Assembly: GCF_031846275.1 (NCBI RefSeq)
Contig: NZ_JAVRIB010000015.1
Coordinates: 10,345-74,344, forward strand
Direction of reading: 5' to 3'
Length of the DNA: 64,000 bases
Origin: Spectribacter hydrogenoxidans
Lineage (GTDB): Bacteria; Pseudomonadota; Gammaproteobacteria; Nevskiales; Salinisphaeraceae
This document shows positions 24,724 to 33,260 of the stretch, one piece after another. The position numbers and the translations under genes were made by a program. The notes under the pieces were generated by a model that was not told the origin of the DNA, made no database searches, and was given only the letters and a program-made list of their open reading frames with translations. Numbering within the stretch: position 1 is the stretch's first letter; each line of letters opens with the position of its first letter.

Positions 24724-25203
24724 TTACTCCAGATTGCGCGCGGGATAGCGATTGAAATCTCGGTTGCCCTCAGGGTCCAGTAGCCAGACCGTATAGGCCT
24801 GGCGCCGATCATCCACTTCCATACCGGGGGAACCCAAGGGCATGCCGGGCACGGCTAGACCTTCGGCATCCGGTTGCTCATGCAGCAGCCGCTTGATGTC
24901 GGCAGCCGGGACGTGGCCTTCAACGACATAGCCGCCGATTTCCGCCGTGTGACAGGAACGCATGTCGCGGGGGAGATTATGCCGATCCTTTACCAGGCTC
25001 ATCTGCGCGGTATCACGCGTTTGCACGGCGAACCCATTGGCCCTGAGATGCGCCACCCATTTCTCGCAGCAGCCACAGGTGGGGCTCTTGTAGACGACGG
25101 CGGTGGGCAAGTCGGCTTGACCGGCGGGCGGCCCCTGGCTGTTGCAGGCGGCGAGACCGGCGGCCAACATCAGCAGCGCCACTCGCCGGCGGGCTTCGCG
25201 CAT
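24724..25203 (-). CDS. DUF411 periplasmic metal-binding lipoprotein
   Basis: The N-terminus (MREARRRVALLMLAAGLAAC) is a lipoprotein signal ending LAAC. The mature domain has YKSPTCGCCEKWVAHLRANG, RSCHTAEI and EGHVPAADIKRLL. These are the DUF411 (thioredoxin-like) signatures with C-x-C-C copper ligands. The start is taken as the ATG that overlaps the copB stop (TGATG). An in-frame ATG three codons earlier is possible. It is probably a copper-binding protein of the CopAB operon. Confidence 0.85.
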   Translation of the reverse strand: MREARRRVALLMLAAGLAACNSQGPPAGQADLPTAVVYKSPTCGCCEKWVAHLRANGFAVQTRDTAQMSLVKDRHNLPRDMRSCHTAEIGGYVVEGHVPAADIKRLLHEQPDAEGLAVPGMPLGSPGMEVDDRRQAYTVWLLDPEGNRDFNRYPARNLE

Positions 25204-26027
25204 CAATACCATGCCCGGACACCGATCACGAAGTTGGTGGAAGAGGTTGCCTCGCCCGCGCGTTCGGCGATGTCCTCGGTCTCGCCGTACAGCGCCTCGT
25301 AGCGTACGCCGATGTAGGGCGCGAACTCGCGCCTGATCTCGTAGCGCAGGCGCAGGCCCATTTCGGTGTCGTTCAGGCCCTGGCCCAGACCGTACTCGGG
25401 CACGTCGTTGGCGCTGGCGTTGAGTTCCAGGCGCGGTTGCAGGATTAGGCGTTGGGTGAGCGGCAACTCGTACTCGAACTCGCCGCGGAAACTCACGTCA
25501 CCGTCCTCGCTGACGAAAAACGCGGTATCGGACTCGAACCAGTAGGGCGCCAGACCCTGTATGCCAAGCACGCCGAAAGCGCGGTCGGCACCGGGATTGG
25601 TGTCATAGCGAATGCCTGCCTGGGCGCCGAAGAAGGGGCTGATCATGCGGTTATACAGCGCCTGGAACTCGGTGTCCTCCGGTCCGCCGCCGTGGGTGGG
25701 TCCCTCGCCCTCGGTTTTCCACCAGAACTTGTTGGTATCGCCGCCGAGCCAGCCCTGGGCGTCCCAGAGGTAATTGTTGGTGCCCTCGGGGTCGCCGTAC
25801 TCCAGGCGGTCGATCAGGGCGAAGCCGAACAATTTCTGGTCCTTCGTTATCTTGGGCCATTCAGCAGGCGCACCGCTCTGGGGATTACGTTCACCCGGCG
25901 GATAGATGGCATCGGGATCGGCATTCTGGCCAGGCAATTCCCTTTCGTCGGCCGCCGGCGCCAAGCCGGGCAGCGCCAGAATGAACAGCACCAGGCCCGA
26001 TAGAAGGGGCAGACGGGTGTTAAACAT
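25203..26027 (-). CDS. copB: copper-resistance outer-membrane protein CopB
   Basis: A signal peptide to about APA is followed by a short linker and the PcoB/CopB beta-barrel domain. Landmarks are FGFALIDRLEYGDPEGTNNY, YNRMISPFFGAQAGIRYD, LQPRLELNASANDVPEYGLG and the terminal aromatic of GVRAWY. CopB works with the multicopper oxidase CopA. The N-terminal Met/His repeats of longer CopB forms are absent. It overlaps copA by 8 bp upstream and the DUF411 gene downstream. Confidence 0.92.
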   Translation of the reverse strand: MFNTRLPLLSGLVLFILALPGLAPAADERELPGQNADPDAIYPPGERNPQSGAPAEWPKITKDQKLFGFALIDRLEYGDPEGTNNYLWDAQGWLGGDTNKFWWKTEGEGPTHGGGPEDTEFQALYNRMISPFFGAQAGIRYDTNPGADRAFGVLGIQGLAPYWFESDTAFFVSEDGDVSFRGEFEYELPLTQRLILQPRLELNASANDVPEYGLGQGLNDTEMGLRLRYEIRREFAPYIGVRYEALYGETEDIAERAGEATSSTNFVIGVRAWY

Positions 26028-27867
26028 CGGTGTTCTCCTTTTTGCTGCCGGGGCCGACTCGCACGACGCGGGCCATGCCCATTTCCATGTGATAGAGAAA
26101 GTGACAATGGAAGAACCAGCGGCCCGGTTCGTTGGCGGTGACCAGCAGCGACACGCGCGAGCCGGGCAGCACGCTGATGGTGTCCTTGAACGGGAGATGC
26201 TCGCCCTGCTTGTTCTCCAACTCCATGAACATGCCGTGCAGGTGAATGGGGTGCTCCATCATGGTGTCGTTGATCATGATCAGCCGCACGCGCTCGTTGT
26301 AGGGGAAGTCGATCGGGCTGTCGGCGTCGCTGTACTTCACCCCGTCAAACGACCACATATAGCGATCCATGTTGCCGGTCAGGTGCAGCTCAATGGTCTT
26401 GGCCGGCTCGCGTTTGTCGGCCATTGGCTTGGTGTTGCGTAATTGGCTGTAGGTCAGCACCCGGTGCGGCACATCCTTGAGGCCGGTCCCGCGTTCGGCC
26501 AGGCGGTAGCGCTGGACGGTCGCTGTGGTGATATTGCCGGGACCGTGGCCATCAGGCCCGTGGCGAGCGATCACCGGCCCGGCCGGCTCCATCATGGCGA
26601 TGCTATTGTCCGCGCCCATGCCGGATTTGGGACTATCGCCGCCGGGCATGGCATGGCCCGAGTGCGACATGCTCCCGCCGCCCATGTTCATCATGTCCAT
26701 ATCCATGCCCATGTCGACCATGGTGCGCGTTGGCTGGGCGCGCAGGGGCGGCACGGACGCATCCATGCCCGGCCGGGGGGCCAGTGTGCCGCGCGCGTAG
26801 CCGCTGCGGTCCATGGACTCGGCCATGAGGGTATAGGCTTGATCCGCTTTCGGCTCGACCACGACGTCGAAACGCTCGGCCACGCCGATCTGAAACTCGT
26901 CGGTTTTCACCGGCTCCACGTTCTGGCCGTCGGAGGCCACCACACTCATGGGCAGCCCCGGGATACGGACGTTGAAATAGCTCATGGCCGAGGCGTTGAT
27001 CACTCGCAGGCGGATGCGCTCGCCGGGCTTGAACAACGCCGTCCAGTTGGCGCCTGGATGCATGCCGTTCATCAAATAGGTATAGGTGTAGCCGGTGACA
27101 TCGGCGATGTCGCGCGGGCTCATGCGCATATTGCCCCAGGCCATGCGGTCCCGCAGGGTCGCGCCCCAGCCGGCCTTGGAGACGTCCTCGGCAAAGTCGG
27201 CGGCCGTGCGCTCGCTGAAGTTGTAGTAGTCGCTCATCTTCTTCAGCTTGGCCATCAGCCGGTGCGGGTCCTCGAAGGTCCAGTCGCTCAGGACCACGAC
27301 GTATTCACGGTCGGCGTCGATATGGTCCTCGCGGCTCTGCGGATGGATGACCAGCGGCCCGTACTGGCCGAGCTGCTCCTGTAGCCCGGTATGGCTGTGG
27401 TACCAGTAAGTGCCGTACTGGCGCACCGGGAAATCCACCTCGAAGGTGTCGCCCGGATCGATGCCGGGAAATACCACGCCGGGCACGCCGTCCATCTGGA
27501 AGGGCAGCAGGATGCCGTGCCAGTGGATGGAGGTGGATTCGTCCAGGTGGTTATGCACCCGCAGGTGGGCGTTTTTTCCTTCCCAGAGCTCCACGATGGG
27601 GCCGGGCACCGAGTTATTGACGGTGATGGCGGAAGCGCGGCCGCCGGCGATGTCGATGGTCTCGCGCCGGATGTGCACGTCCATGGTCACGTCGCGGGCC
27701 GGGCCGCCCGGCACGCGCGCGGCGGTGGTGTCCAGATGCGGCCCGTGGGGCGCCGTACTGGCGCGTGCATAGGTCGGCAGTAGACTGTCGAACCCGGCCA
27801 GCAGGCCGGCGGAGGCCATCGCCTGTAACAGGCGGCGGCGGTCTTTGCTGTAATTTTCGTGTCGCAT
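26020..27867 (-). CDS. CopA-type multicopper oxidase (PcoA family)
   Basis: A Tat signal (DRRRLLQAMASAG) directs the folded enzyme to the periplasm, where the family oxidises Cu(I) and binds copper. Type 1/2/3 copper motifs are HWHGILLPFQMDGVPG, YWYHSHTGLQEQ, HPIHLHGMF and HCHFLYHMEMGMARV. A Met-rich segment at about 385-410 (MVDMGMDMDMMNMGG) marks PcoA-type proteins. The 615-residue length is normal. GAGGT precedes the ATG. It heads the operon copA-copB-DUF411. Confidence 0.95.
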   Translation of the reverse strand: MRHENYSKDRRRLLQAMASAGLLAGFDSLLPTYARASTAPHGPHLDTTAARVPGGPARDVTMDVHIRRETIDIAGGRASAITVNNSVPGPIVELWEGKNAHLRVHNHLDESTSIHWHGILLPFQMDGVPGVVFPGIDPGDTFEVDFPVRQYGTYWYHSHTGLQEQLGQYGPLVIHPQSREDHIDADREYVVVLSDWTFEDPHRLMAKLKKMSDYYNFSERTAADFAEDVSKAGWGATLRDRMAWGNMRMSPRDIADVTGYTYTYLMNGMHPGANWTALFKPGERIRLRVINASAMSYFNVRIPGLPMSVVASDGQNVEPVKTDEFQIGVAERFDVVVEPKADQAYTLMAESMDRSGYARGTLAPRPGMDASVPPLRAQPTRTMVDMGMDMDMMNMGGGSMSHSGHAMPGGDSPKSGMGADNSIAMMEPAGPVIARHGPDGHGPGNITTATVQRYRLAERGTGLKDVPHRVLTYSQLRNTKPMADKREPAKTIELHLTGNMDRYMWSFDGVKYSDADSPIDFPYNERVRLIMINDTMMEHPIHLHGMFMELENKQGEHLPFKDTISVLPGSRVSLLVTANEPGRWFFHCHFLYHMEMGMARVVRVGPGSKKENTDV

Positions 27868-27912
27868 GGTTACCTCGTGACTTAATCGGTTGATCTGTGC
27901 GCAGGTTTTCGA

Positions 27913-28710
27913 TTAATGCTGATGATCGTGGCCGTCGTCGGCCGACTCAGGCTGGGGTGCCGGCTGTTTGTCATGATGACCGGGCGCGCCGTGACTCGGG
28001 CTTGCGGATTCGGCGGCCGGCGGCGCGGTGTCCTCTTGCCCCATGTCCATGCCTTGCATATCGCTGCTTTGCCCGTGAGCCGGTTTGGTATCGTGATGGC
28101 CGGGTTCGCCGTGTCCGCCGGCATCGTGCGCGTTCTGGCCGGCGGATTCGGGTTCGTTGCCATGCCGATGGCCGTGGCCATCATCAGCCGGCGCGCTGCG
28201 CTTGGCCTGGGCTACCAGAGTGTTGTAAGCCTCGGGCGTGGCCTCTGACATTTGGTCGAGAAAGGCGACCAGCGCCCACAGCTCTTCGTCCTTGTGGGTG
28301 GGGCCAAAGGCCGGCATGCCGGTCATGCGCACACCGTTTTTGATAACCCAAAACGCTTCGGCCAGCGTGCGGTGCGGGATGACCTCCGCCAAATCCGGCG
28401 GCGGCGGATTAAGGCCGGTACTTACTGGGGTCTTCGACTTCCCGGGCGGTGTATGACAGCCGCTGCACATGGCCATAAAGTTGCGTGCGCCTTGCAGCAC
28501 TCGCTCGCGGCCGCCCAAGTTCTCCGGCACTTGTATTTCATCGGCACGCACTGCGACCGAGTTGGCGTAGGTGCTGTGCAGCAGCCAAGCCACCGGCGCG
28601 GGATCCCGCCAGGTGGCGGCCACGTTGAACAGACCGGAATAAACCACCGTCGGCACTGCGATTACGGCACCGACGATTAGGACAACCAAGGTGATGATTA
28701 CTGTTTTCAT
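27913..28710 (-). CDS. membrane-anchored cytochrome c with His-rich tail
   Basis: An N-terminal helix (VIITLVVLIVGAVIAVPTVV) anchors the protein with its heme domain in the periplasm. The single heme motif CSGCH is at about residue 81, with the axial Met region in GVRMTGMPAFGPTH. After residue 175 the protein becomes a tail of about 90 residues of His/Asp/Gly/Glu with many H-x-H pairs (DDGHGHRHGNEPES, GHHDTKP, DDGHDHQH) and M-Q-G-M-D-M. The tail is outside the cytochrome family and probably binds Cu or Zn. GGAG precedes the ATG. Confidence 0.85.
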   Translation of the reverse strand: MKTVIITLVVLIVGAVIAVPTVVYSGLFNVAATWRDPAPVAWLLHSTYANSVAVRADEIQVPENLGGRERVLQGARNFMAMCSGCHTPPGKSKTPVSTGLNPPPPDLAEVIPHRTLAEAFWVIKNGVRMTGMPAFGPTHKDEELWALVAFLDQMSEATPEAYNTLVAQAKRSAPADDGHGHRHGNEPESAGQNAHDAGGHGEPGHHDTKPAHGQSSDMQGMDMGQEDTAPPAAESASPSHGAPGHHDKQPAPQPESADDGHDHQH

Positions 28711-28744
28711 AGGGATTCTCCGTAAAGCTCGGTAACTGCCGGAC

Positions 28745-29197
28745 TCATTTCGAGGCAGCCAGGGAGAATGGTCCGAACAACACTTGTCGCCGCTCGCTCG
28801 CGGGCGGGGTCAGGGAAATGATCACGCGGAAATCGCCCGCATCCGGCAATTGCGCCGGCGCCACCAGTTGTTGCTCGCTCGCGCGACGCAAGGTCAAAGC
28901 GCGTGTGCCCTGGTCCGTCCAGAGAAGGGCCTCGGCCCGCATATCTGCCAGCAAAACTGGGCGCCCCCGTTCGTCACGGGCATAGACCGAAAGCCTGTCC
29001 GGCTCAGCAACCAATTCCAGGAACAGATCGCCTGCACGGCGCACTTCACCGCCATAGCGAGGCTTGTCGGCATGGCTGGGGGCATGTGCCCCAGAAGCCT
29101 GAGCGAACAGGCCGAAGGTCAGTAGAATTAGTGCCTGGAATACCCGCCTATTCGACGAATACGCACTGCCCGATGGGCGAGTCTTTTGGGTAGACAT
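28745..29197 (-). CDS. hypothetical periplasmic protein of copper cluster
   Basis: A signal peptide (FQALILLTFGLFAQASGAHA) is followed by a small beta-rich domain: YGGEVRRAGDLFLELVAEPD, RLSVYARDERGRPVLL, GDFRVIISLTPP. This pattern (G-G-x-V, E-L-V, L-x-V-Y, then a C-terminal strand) appears in unnamed proteins next to Cop/Cus genes. No cysteine or methionine metal site is seen. GGAGTG precedes the ATG, and the gene follows the CopL-like gene in the same direction. The function is not known. Confidence 0.6.
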   Translation of the reverse strand: MSTQKTRPSGSAYSSNRRVFQALILLTFGLFAQASGAHAPSHADKPRYGGEVRRAGDLFLELVAEPDRLSVYARDERGRPVLLADMRAEALLWTDQGTRALTLRRASEQQLVAPAQLPDAGDFRVIISLTPPASERRQVLFGPFSLAASK

Positions 29198-29265
29198 GTA
29201 TCACTCCGAAGTAAGAGAACAGGAACGGGCACGGCTGACCGTACCCCGCACTGCAGGGCGTTACT

Positions 29266-29616
29266 TCAGGTGATAGAGGGCGGCCGGTATAGGCGGTTTT
29301 TGTGGGCGTGCAACGAAGCGGCGGGTGATATGGACTGCAGACTATGCTGCCAATCATTCCGGGCGTCCGGAGTGGACGAGTTCAGGGTGCCGGCGGCGCT
29401 GGCCGAGCAGTGGCCGGCTACGTCGCAATGACAGGGACAATCGTCCTCCGCCTCCATTGAGCCTGCCTGCGCTTGAAGATGGTGATGGGGGCCATCCGCC
29501 GTGTTCGACTGCATGGTCTGCGATGCGCTTTGCGCATGCACGCAAAACGGCGCCGCGGTTACGGTATTAGCCGCAGCCACTTGCACGCAGAGTGCGATCA
29601 GAAGCAGGCGGATCAT
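29266..29616 (-). CDS. CopL/DUF2946-like periplasmic Cys/His protein
   Basis: A signal peptide (MIRLLLIALCVQVAAANTVT) leads to a mature part with CVHAQS, DDCPCHCDVAGHC and an end YRPPSIT. A Cys/His cluster plus a terminal R-P-P motif is the layout of CopL-type and DUF2946 proteins, which are short periplasmic metal-binding proteins of copper operons. It resembles the gene at 43249-43620 (also ending RPPSL). The internal start at 29616 is preferred because the signal peptide begins there. Confidence 0.65.
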   Translation of the reverse strand: MIRLLLIALCVQVAAANTVTAAPFCVHAQSASQTMQSNTADGPHHHLQAQAGSMEAEDDCPCHCDVAGHCSASAAGTLNSSTPDARNDWQHSLQSISPAASLHAHKNRLYRPPSIT

Positions 29617-29743
29617 GCGTGCAGGTCTTGGCAATCGATCATGTTCACCGCTTGAGTATAAGTCTGGACCTTGGTACGGATGCAAGCGCCAGCCATGACC
29701 TTATAGGGCTTGCGTGGACCGGGCTCGCTTTCGCTGCCGAACG

Positions 29744-30052
29744 CTAGAAAGTTCGTGCCGGTAGCGTATTCAAGACCGGCGCACCGCCGAACTGCCCGTT
29801 ATCGCGCAACCGGTTCATGCAGTCGGAATAGCCCATGGCCCAGTTGGCCCGGTAGCCCGGTTCGTTCTCGAAGCGGCCTGAATCCTGGTTGTATTGCCGC
29901 TCATCGCTGCCGGCGTCGGCGAAAGCCGAATCGCAGCCGGCCCGGTATTCGGGGGAAGGGTCTTGCACTTGCTGCGGCGACGTGGCGCAACCGCCCAAGG
30001 CCAGCGCTGCCACAGCCGCCGAGATAATGGAAGGTGATTTTAATAGTTGCAT
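29744..30052 (-). CDS. small lipoprotein, 102 aa
   Basis: The signal peptide ends in the lipobox LGGCATSP, so the mature protein is lipid-anchored. The mature part has paired cysteines (YRAGCDSAFADAG, GYSDCMNRLRDNG) and YNQDSGRFENEPGYRANWAM. I do not recognise the family; the two cysteines probably form a disulfide. AGGAG precedes the ATG. Confidence 0.65.
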   Translation of the reverse strand: MQLLKSPSIISAAVAALALGGCATSPQQVQDPSPEYRAGCDSAFADAGSDERQYNQDSGRFENEPGYRANWAMGYSDCMNRLRDNGQFGGAPVLNTLPARTF

Positions 30053-30202
30053 GGGTTCTCCTCGCTATTGGTAAATGCGCCACCGTCTAAAAGCCGGTGG
30101 CTAATGACTTGTTCCTGAATAGCTCCCTTCATGCTAGGTCATCGACTCGGCTGATGTAACTATTAGAAGCCCATCAATCAGAGGCTGCCTGCGAGTTGTT
30201 GA

Positions 30203-30230
30203 AAGAGCGACTCCCGCAGGAGCCGCTCTT
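30203..30230 (-). terminator. hairpin after the CHRD gene
   Basis: AAGAGCG (30203-30209) and CGCTCTT (30224-30230) are complementary, with CTCC/GGAG inside. On the minus strand the hairpin ends CTCTTTC and lies 23 bp after the CHRD gene stop. The T-run is short. Confidence 0.5.
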
Positions 30231-30252
30231 GAATACACCAACATAGCAGCGG

Positions 30253-31050
30253 TCACCCCTGCCTACGCTGCCTGATTCGGGCAATACCGGTCAGGGCCGC
30301 CAGTAGCAACAGCGCCCACAAGGGATCGAAGCCCGGGGCAGCGCCCTGGCCATCCCACAGCGAGCAACCGCCATCGCCGCCGCCATTGAAGTCATTGCCG
30401 TTGTCGTCTGGACCATCGGCATCGCGATTTTGGTCGCCGTCTGGTTGCGGCAATTCGACGAGTTGGCCGCAAGCGGCGGGCAACGTGGCTTGATACGCCC
30501 CGTCAACCGTCATCCCATGCAGCACGATGTGCTTGCTGGGAAACGGCGTAACCGCGTCTTCACTGACGTCGCCGTTGGGACCGATGGTAAAGGTGTTGAC
30601 ATAGGTCACATCGCCCCGAGGCGGGGTAGCGGTCGAACCCGCTTCGTTATCCGGGTTGGACTGGCCTACCGGAAAGGGCATCAACTCCAATTGGATAGGG
30701 CCATAAGTATCCCGGCCCTCTGCCACTTGGACCAGATTGTCGCCATCGTCGTCCTGTTCCAGCGTGGGACAGGTGGCGTTGCGGTCGTCGTCGAAGCCGT
30801 GGATGTGCTGCGGGTGCGCCTGCCCTGTTTCGAGGCCCTCGGCGTAGATAATCACCGTGAGCTGGTCGCCCTCGCGCGAAACGATGGCTTCGCCGGAGGC
30901 GCTGGAGTTGTTCAGGCCGGTCAGCTGCGCGCGGTAGACTTCAACGTCCTCGGAGGATTGAGCCAGCGCCATGCTGGGTACGCCCATCACTAACATCGTC
31001 AGGGTCGCACCCCAGGTCAACGGCCGTTTTAGCAATTCAGGTAATCGCAT
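30253..31050 (-). CDS. CHRD-domain protein with C-terminal sorting signal
   Basis: A signal peptide (MTMLVMGVPSMALAQ) is followed by a CHRD-like domain: YRAQLTGLNNSSASGEAIVS, LTVIIYAEGLETGQAHPQHI, HGFDDDRNATCPTLEQD and HIVLHGMTVDG. The C-terminus has an Asp/Asn-rich linker, GGGDGGCSL, a hydrophobic segment (FDPLWALLLLAALTG) and RIRQRRQ. This resembles JDVT-CTERM-type surface sorting signals, in which the Gly-Cys motif is processed. The role is unknown; chordin-like domains may bind metal. It is paralogous to the next gene. Confidence 0.75.
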   Translation of the reverse strand: MRLPELLKRPLTWGATLTMLVMGVPSMALAQSSEDVEVYRAQLTGLNNSSASGEAIVSREGDQLTVIIYAEGLETGQAHPQHIHGFDDDRNATCPTLEQDDDGDNLVQVAEGRDTYGPIQLELMPFPVGQSNPDNEAGSTATPPRGDVTYVNTFTIGPNGDVSEDAVTPFPSKHIVLHGMTVDGAYQATLPAACGQLVELPQPDGDQNRDADGPDDNGNDFNGGGDGGCSLWDGQGAAPGFDPLWALLLLAALTGIARIRQRRQG

Positions 31051-31073
31051 GATTGCTCTCCGTTGTGATGGGG

Positions 31074-31664
31074 TTACTGGCCGTCCTGTTGCGGACGCGG
31101 GATCAACTGGCCACAGGTCACCGGGCGGGTGGCTATGTATTGACCGCCTACGGTCAAGCCGTGCAACACGATATGCCTATTTTCCAGCGGCTGGAGCTGC
31201 GCCACGCTGGGGGTGTCGCCCTCACCTAGCTGGAAGGTCTGACGATAGGTCACGTTGCCGTTGTTATCGGCGGTGGGAAACGGCTCCAAAGCGAGAATGA
31301 TCGGCCCGTAGGTTTCGCGGCCCTCGGCGACGCTGATCTGGTTGTCGTTTTCATCTCCACTGTTGCTGTCCTGGGCTAACGTGGGGCAAGTGGCGTTCTC
31401 GCTGGCGTTATCATTACCGTGGATATGCTGTGGGTGCGTCTGATTGGCTTCCAGACCCTCGGCGGCGATGATGACCGTCAACTCATCGTTGCTCGAATCC
31501 AGAGCCACGAAAGCGCTGCCGGTGACGCCGGAATTATTCAGGCTATTCAGTCGAGCCTCGAAAGTATCTGGCGCGGCGCCTTGGGCGCCGGCGGCCGAGG
31601 CGGCGGCAAGCGCTACCAAGCCGATTACAGAGGTTACTACGTTGGGGAGGGACTCTAATCGCAT
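31074..31664 (-). CDS. CHRD-domain periplasmic protein
   Basis: A signal peptide (VVTSVIGLVALAAASAAGAQ) precedes a CHRD-like domain: FEARLNSLNNSGVTGSAFVA, LTVIIAAEGLEANQTHPQHI and HIVLHGLTVGGQYIATRPVT. It shares blocks throughout with the adjacent 30253-31050 protein (TVII-x-AEGLE, HPQHIHG, ATCPTL, IVLHG), so the two arose by tandem duplication. This copy lacks the C-terminal sorting tail. ATG 31664 follows GGAG. It is probably cotranscribed with its paralogue. Confidence 0.72.
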   Translation of the reverse strand: MRLESLPNVVTSVIGLVALAAASAAGAQGAAPDTFEARLNSLNNSGVTGSAFVALDSSNDELTVIIAAEGLEANQTHPQHIHGNDNASENATCPTLAQDSNSGDENDNQISVAEGRETYGPIILALEPFPTADNNGNVTYRQTFQLGEGDTPSVAQLQPLENRHIVLHGLTVGGQYIATRPVTCGQLIPRPQQDGQ

Positions 31665-31862
31665 AATAAACTCCAAGATGGGAGAACAAAGAGCAAAGCC
31701 CATGCCTTACTAAAGACTATAAATTTAAAATACGGCCTTAAATTGCTCATTAAGAGCTTATAAGCACAGAAACAATCGAATCAATAAGGGTATAACCTAG
31801 TTTTAATAGGGATAGCACGGACATGATATTCAAGCTAAGTCGGTTTCTTGGTACCCGATTCC

Positions 31863-32400
31863 TCAGGCCGCGTCCGCGCCGGTGTCGGAGGTGTACATGA
31901 TCGAGATCAGGCCCATGAACAAGGCCAGGCCGGTCATCAGCATGGGCCGGATACGCTGGCCGGCGACCGCGATCATGCCCACGGCCACCGCCACCGCCAC
32001 CGACAGCTTGTAGCCCAGAAACCACAGCAGCCAGATGCTGCCCACCAGCGAGAACGGGATGGTCAGCATCACGATCAGGGTTTCGGTGAACGAGGCCCGG
32101 TGCATGAACAGCATGAAGAAGATCAGGCCGAGGGTCAGCGGCACCAGTATTTGCAGCCGCGCCTTGGCCCGCTCGAAGCTCTTGAACTGGCCGGCCCAGG
32201 CGATGCGGTAGCCATCGGGCACATCCACACTGTCGGCCACCACTTGCTTGGCGCGTTCCACGTAGTCGGGTATGCCGAGCCCGTCGCCCACGTTCAGGCC
32301 ATGTGGGCAGCGGCCCCGCGGTCGATATCGAAGTCCAGGAAATAGCCGCCGGTAGTGCGCTCGGCGAAAGTGCTGCGGGTAAACGGCACGGGCCTGTCGG
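31863..32400 (-). pseudogene. cusA relic with internal deletions
   Basis: The minus strand carries pieces of a CusA pump: TFAERTTGGYFLDFDIDR, then a stop and frame change, GLNVGD joined directly to VGDGLGIPDYVERAKQ, and FIFF-type membrane segments up to LSVAVAVAVGMIAVAGQ. A second deletion joins this to RIRPMLMTGLALFMGL, and the frame ends at DTGADAA. Compared with the intact cusA at 35746-39006 at least two internal stretches and both ends are lost. It abuts an IS30 fragment. Confidence 0.85.
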
Positions 32401-32531
32401 CGTTCTCCCAGGACGATTTCGATGAGATCGCCTGGCTGCTTAATACCCGGCCGCGCAAATCGCCGAACTGGCGATGTCTGGCCGAATTGTTTACGCCCGA
32501 TGAGACCGATTTCCAATGTCACTTTGAATGA
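32382..32531 (+). pseudogene. IS30-family transposase, C-terminal fragment
   Basis: The frame reads NGTGLSAFSQDDFDEIAWLL, then NTRPRKSPNWRCLAELFTPD, and stops at 32529-32531. F-S-Q-x-x-x-D-x-I-A-x-x-L-N-x-R-P-R-K is the end of IS30 transposases. The rest of the element is absent: the upstream side is cusA relic. It marks an old insertion followed by deletion. Confidence 0.75.
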
Positions 32532-32640
32532 TTTATTGCACTTAGACCTTGAAGCCCGCCATTGCAGTATTTTTCAGAAGTGCAATTGCTTTGCCTATTT
32601 TGCGGTCTAATCAAGAGTATACGTGCACAGAGAAAGTTCC

Positions 32641-33147
32641 ATGAATAGACGAGCGGTTCTTACAGGTTTGGCTGCCATCGCAACGGTGCCTGTCGCCGGA
32701 TATTTCGCATTTAGCAAGCGTAACTTGGGCGATACCAAGCAGATTACAGGTTCGGGCGTGACCCGAATCAATAAAACTGAGGCCGAATGGCGGGACATAC
32801 TTAACCCGCAGGAGTTCGCGGTGTTGCGCGAAGGGGCGACCGAACGACCCAACAGCAGCGAATTGAACGCGGAAAAACGGCCCGGCACATTCGTTTGCGC
32901 CGGTTGCGATTTGCCGTTATTTAAAAGCGAATGGAAGTTTGGCTCCGGCACCGGATGGCCGAGCTTTTACGACTATATCAAGGGCCATTTGGAAACCAGC
33001 GCCGACTATAAATTAGTCGTGCCGCGTACCGAGTATCACTGTGCCCGTTGCGGCGGCCACCAGGGCCATGTATTTGATGACGGGCCGCCACCGACCGGTG
33101 AACGCTGGCGTAACAATGGCGTGGCATTGAAGTTTGTGCTTGCCTGA
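32641..33147 (+). CDS. msrB: MsrB-family methionine sulfoxide reductase lacking the catalytic cysteine
   Basis: MsrB reduces methionine-R-sulfoxide. An N-terminal Arg-Arg and hydrophobic stretch (MNRRAVLTGLAAIATVPVAG) exports or anchors the protein. The domain has FVCAGCDLPLF and YHCARCGGHQGHVFDD (four zinc cysteines) and GTGWPSFYD. The catalytic strand reads GERWRNNGVALKF where the family has R-Y-C-x-N. The position of the catalytic Cys is CGT (Arg), one base from TGT. The protein is otherwise full length. It is either inactive, or a sequence error or very recent mutation. MsrA lies 2 kb downstream. Confidence 0.88.
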   Translation: MNRRAVLTGLAAIATVPVAGYFAFSKRNLGDTKQITGSGVTRINKTEAEWRDILNPQEFAVLREGATERPNSSELNAEKRPGTFVCAGCDLPLFKSEWKFGSGTGWPSFYDYIKGHLETSADYKLVVPRTEYHCARCGGHQGHVFDDGPPPTGERWRNNGVALKFVLA

Positions 33148-33193
33148 GCAGGGATAGTATGCGAAATACAGTGGCCGGATTTGTCCGGGCCAT

Positions 33194-33249
33194 TGCCCAC
33201 CACGCGACCGATGCTGCGCAACTTAATCGGCAGCGCCGGCAGCACGTGA
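33194..33249 (-). pseudogene. dsbD 5' relic
   Basis: The minus strand reads LPALPIKLRSIGRVVG, matching codons 24-39 of the intact dsbD-like gene at 47634-48809 almost base for base. It breaks off on both sides. It adjoins the terminator and peroxiredoxin copy that also occur near the intact dsbD. Confidence 0.8.
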
Positions 33250-33260
33250 GGCGTGAAGTC

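Noticed and set aside
26443..27384. His/Ala-rich 313-residue frame opposite copA
   Set aside because: Antisense of a multicopper oxidase gene; the histidines come from reverse-complemented Met and Trp codons.
33036..33245. Small gene starting MLPALPIKLRSIGRVVG
   Set aside because: It is a fragment of dsbD joined to unrelated sequence antisense to msrB; listed as a relic instead.
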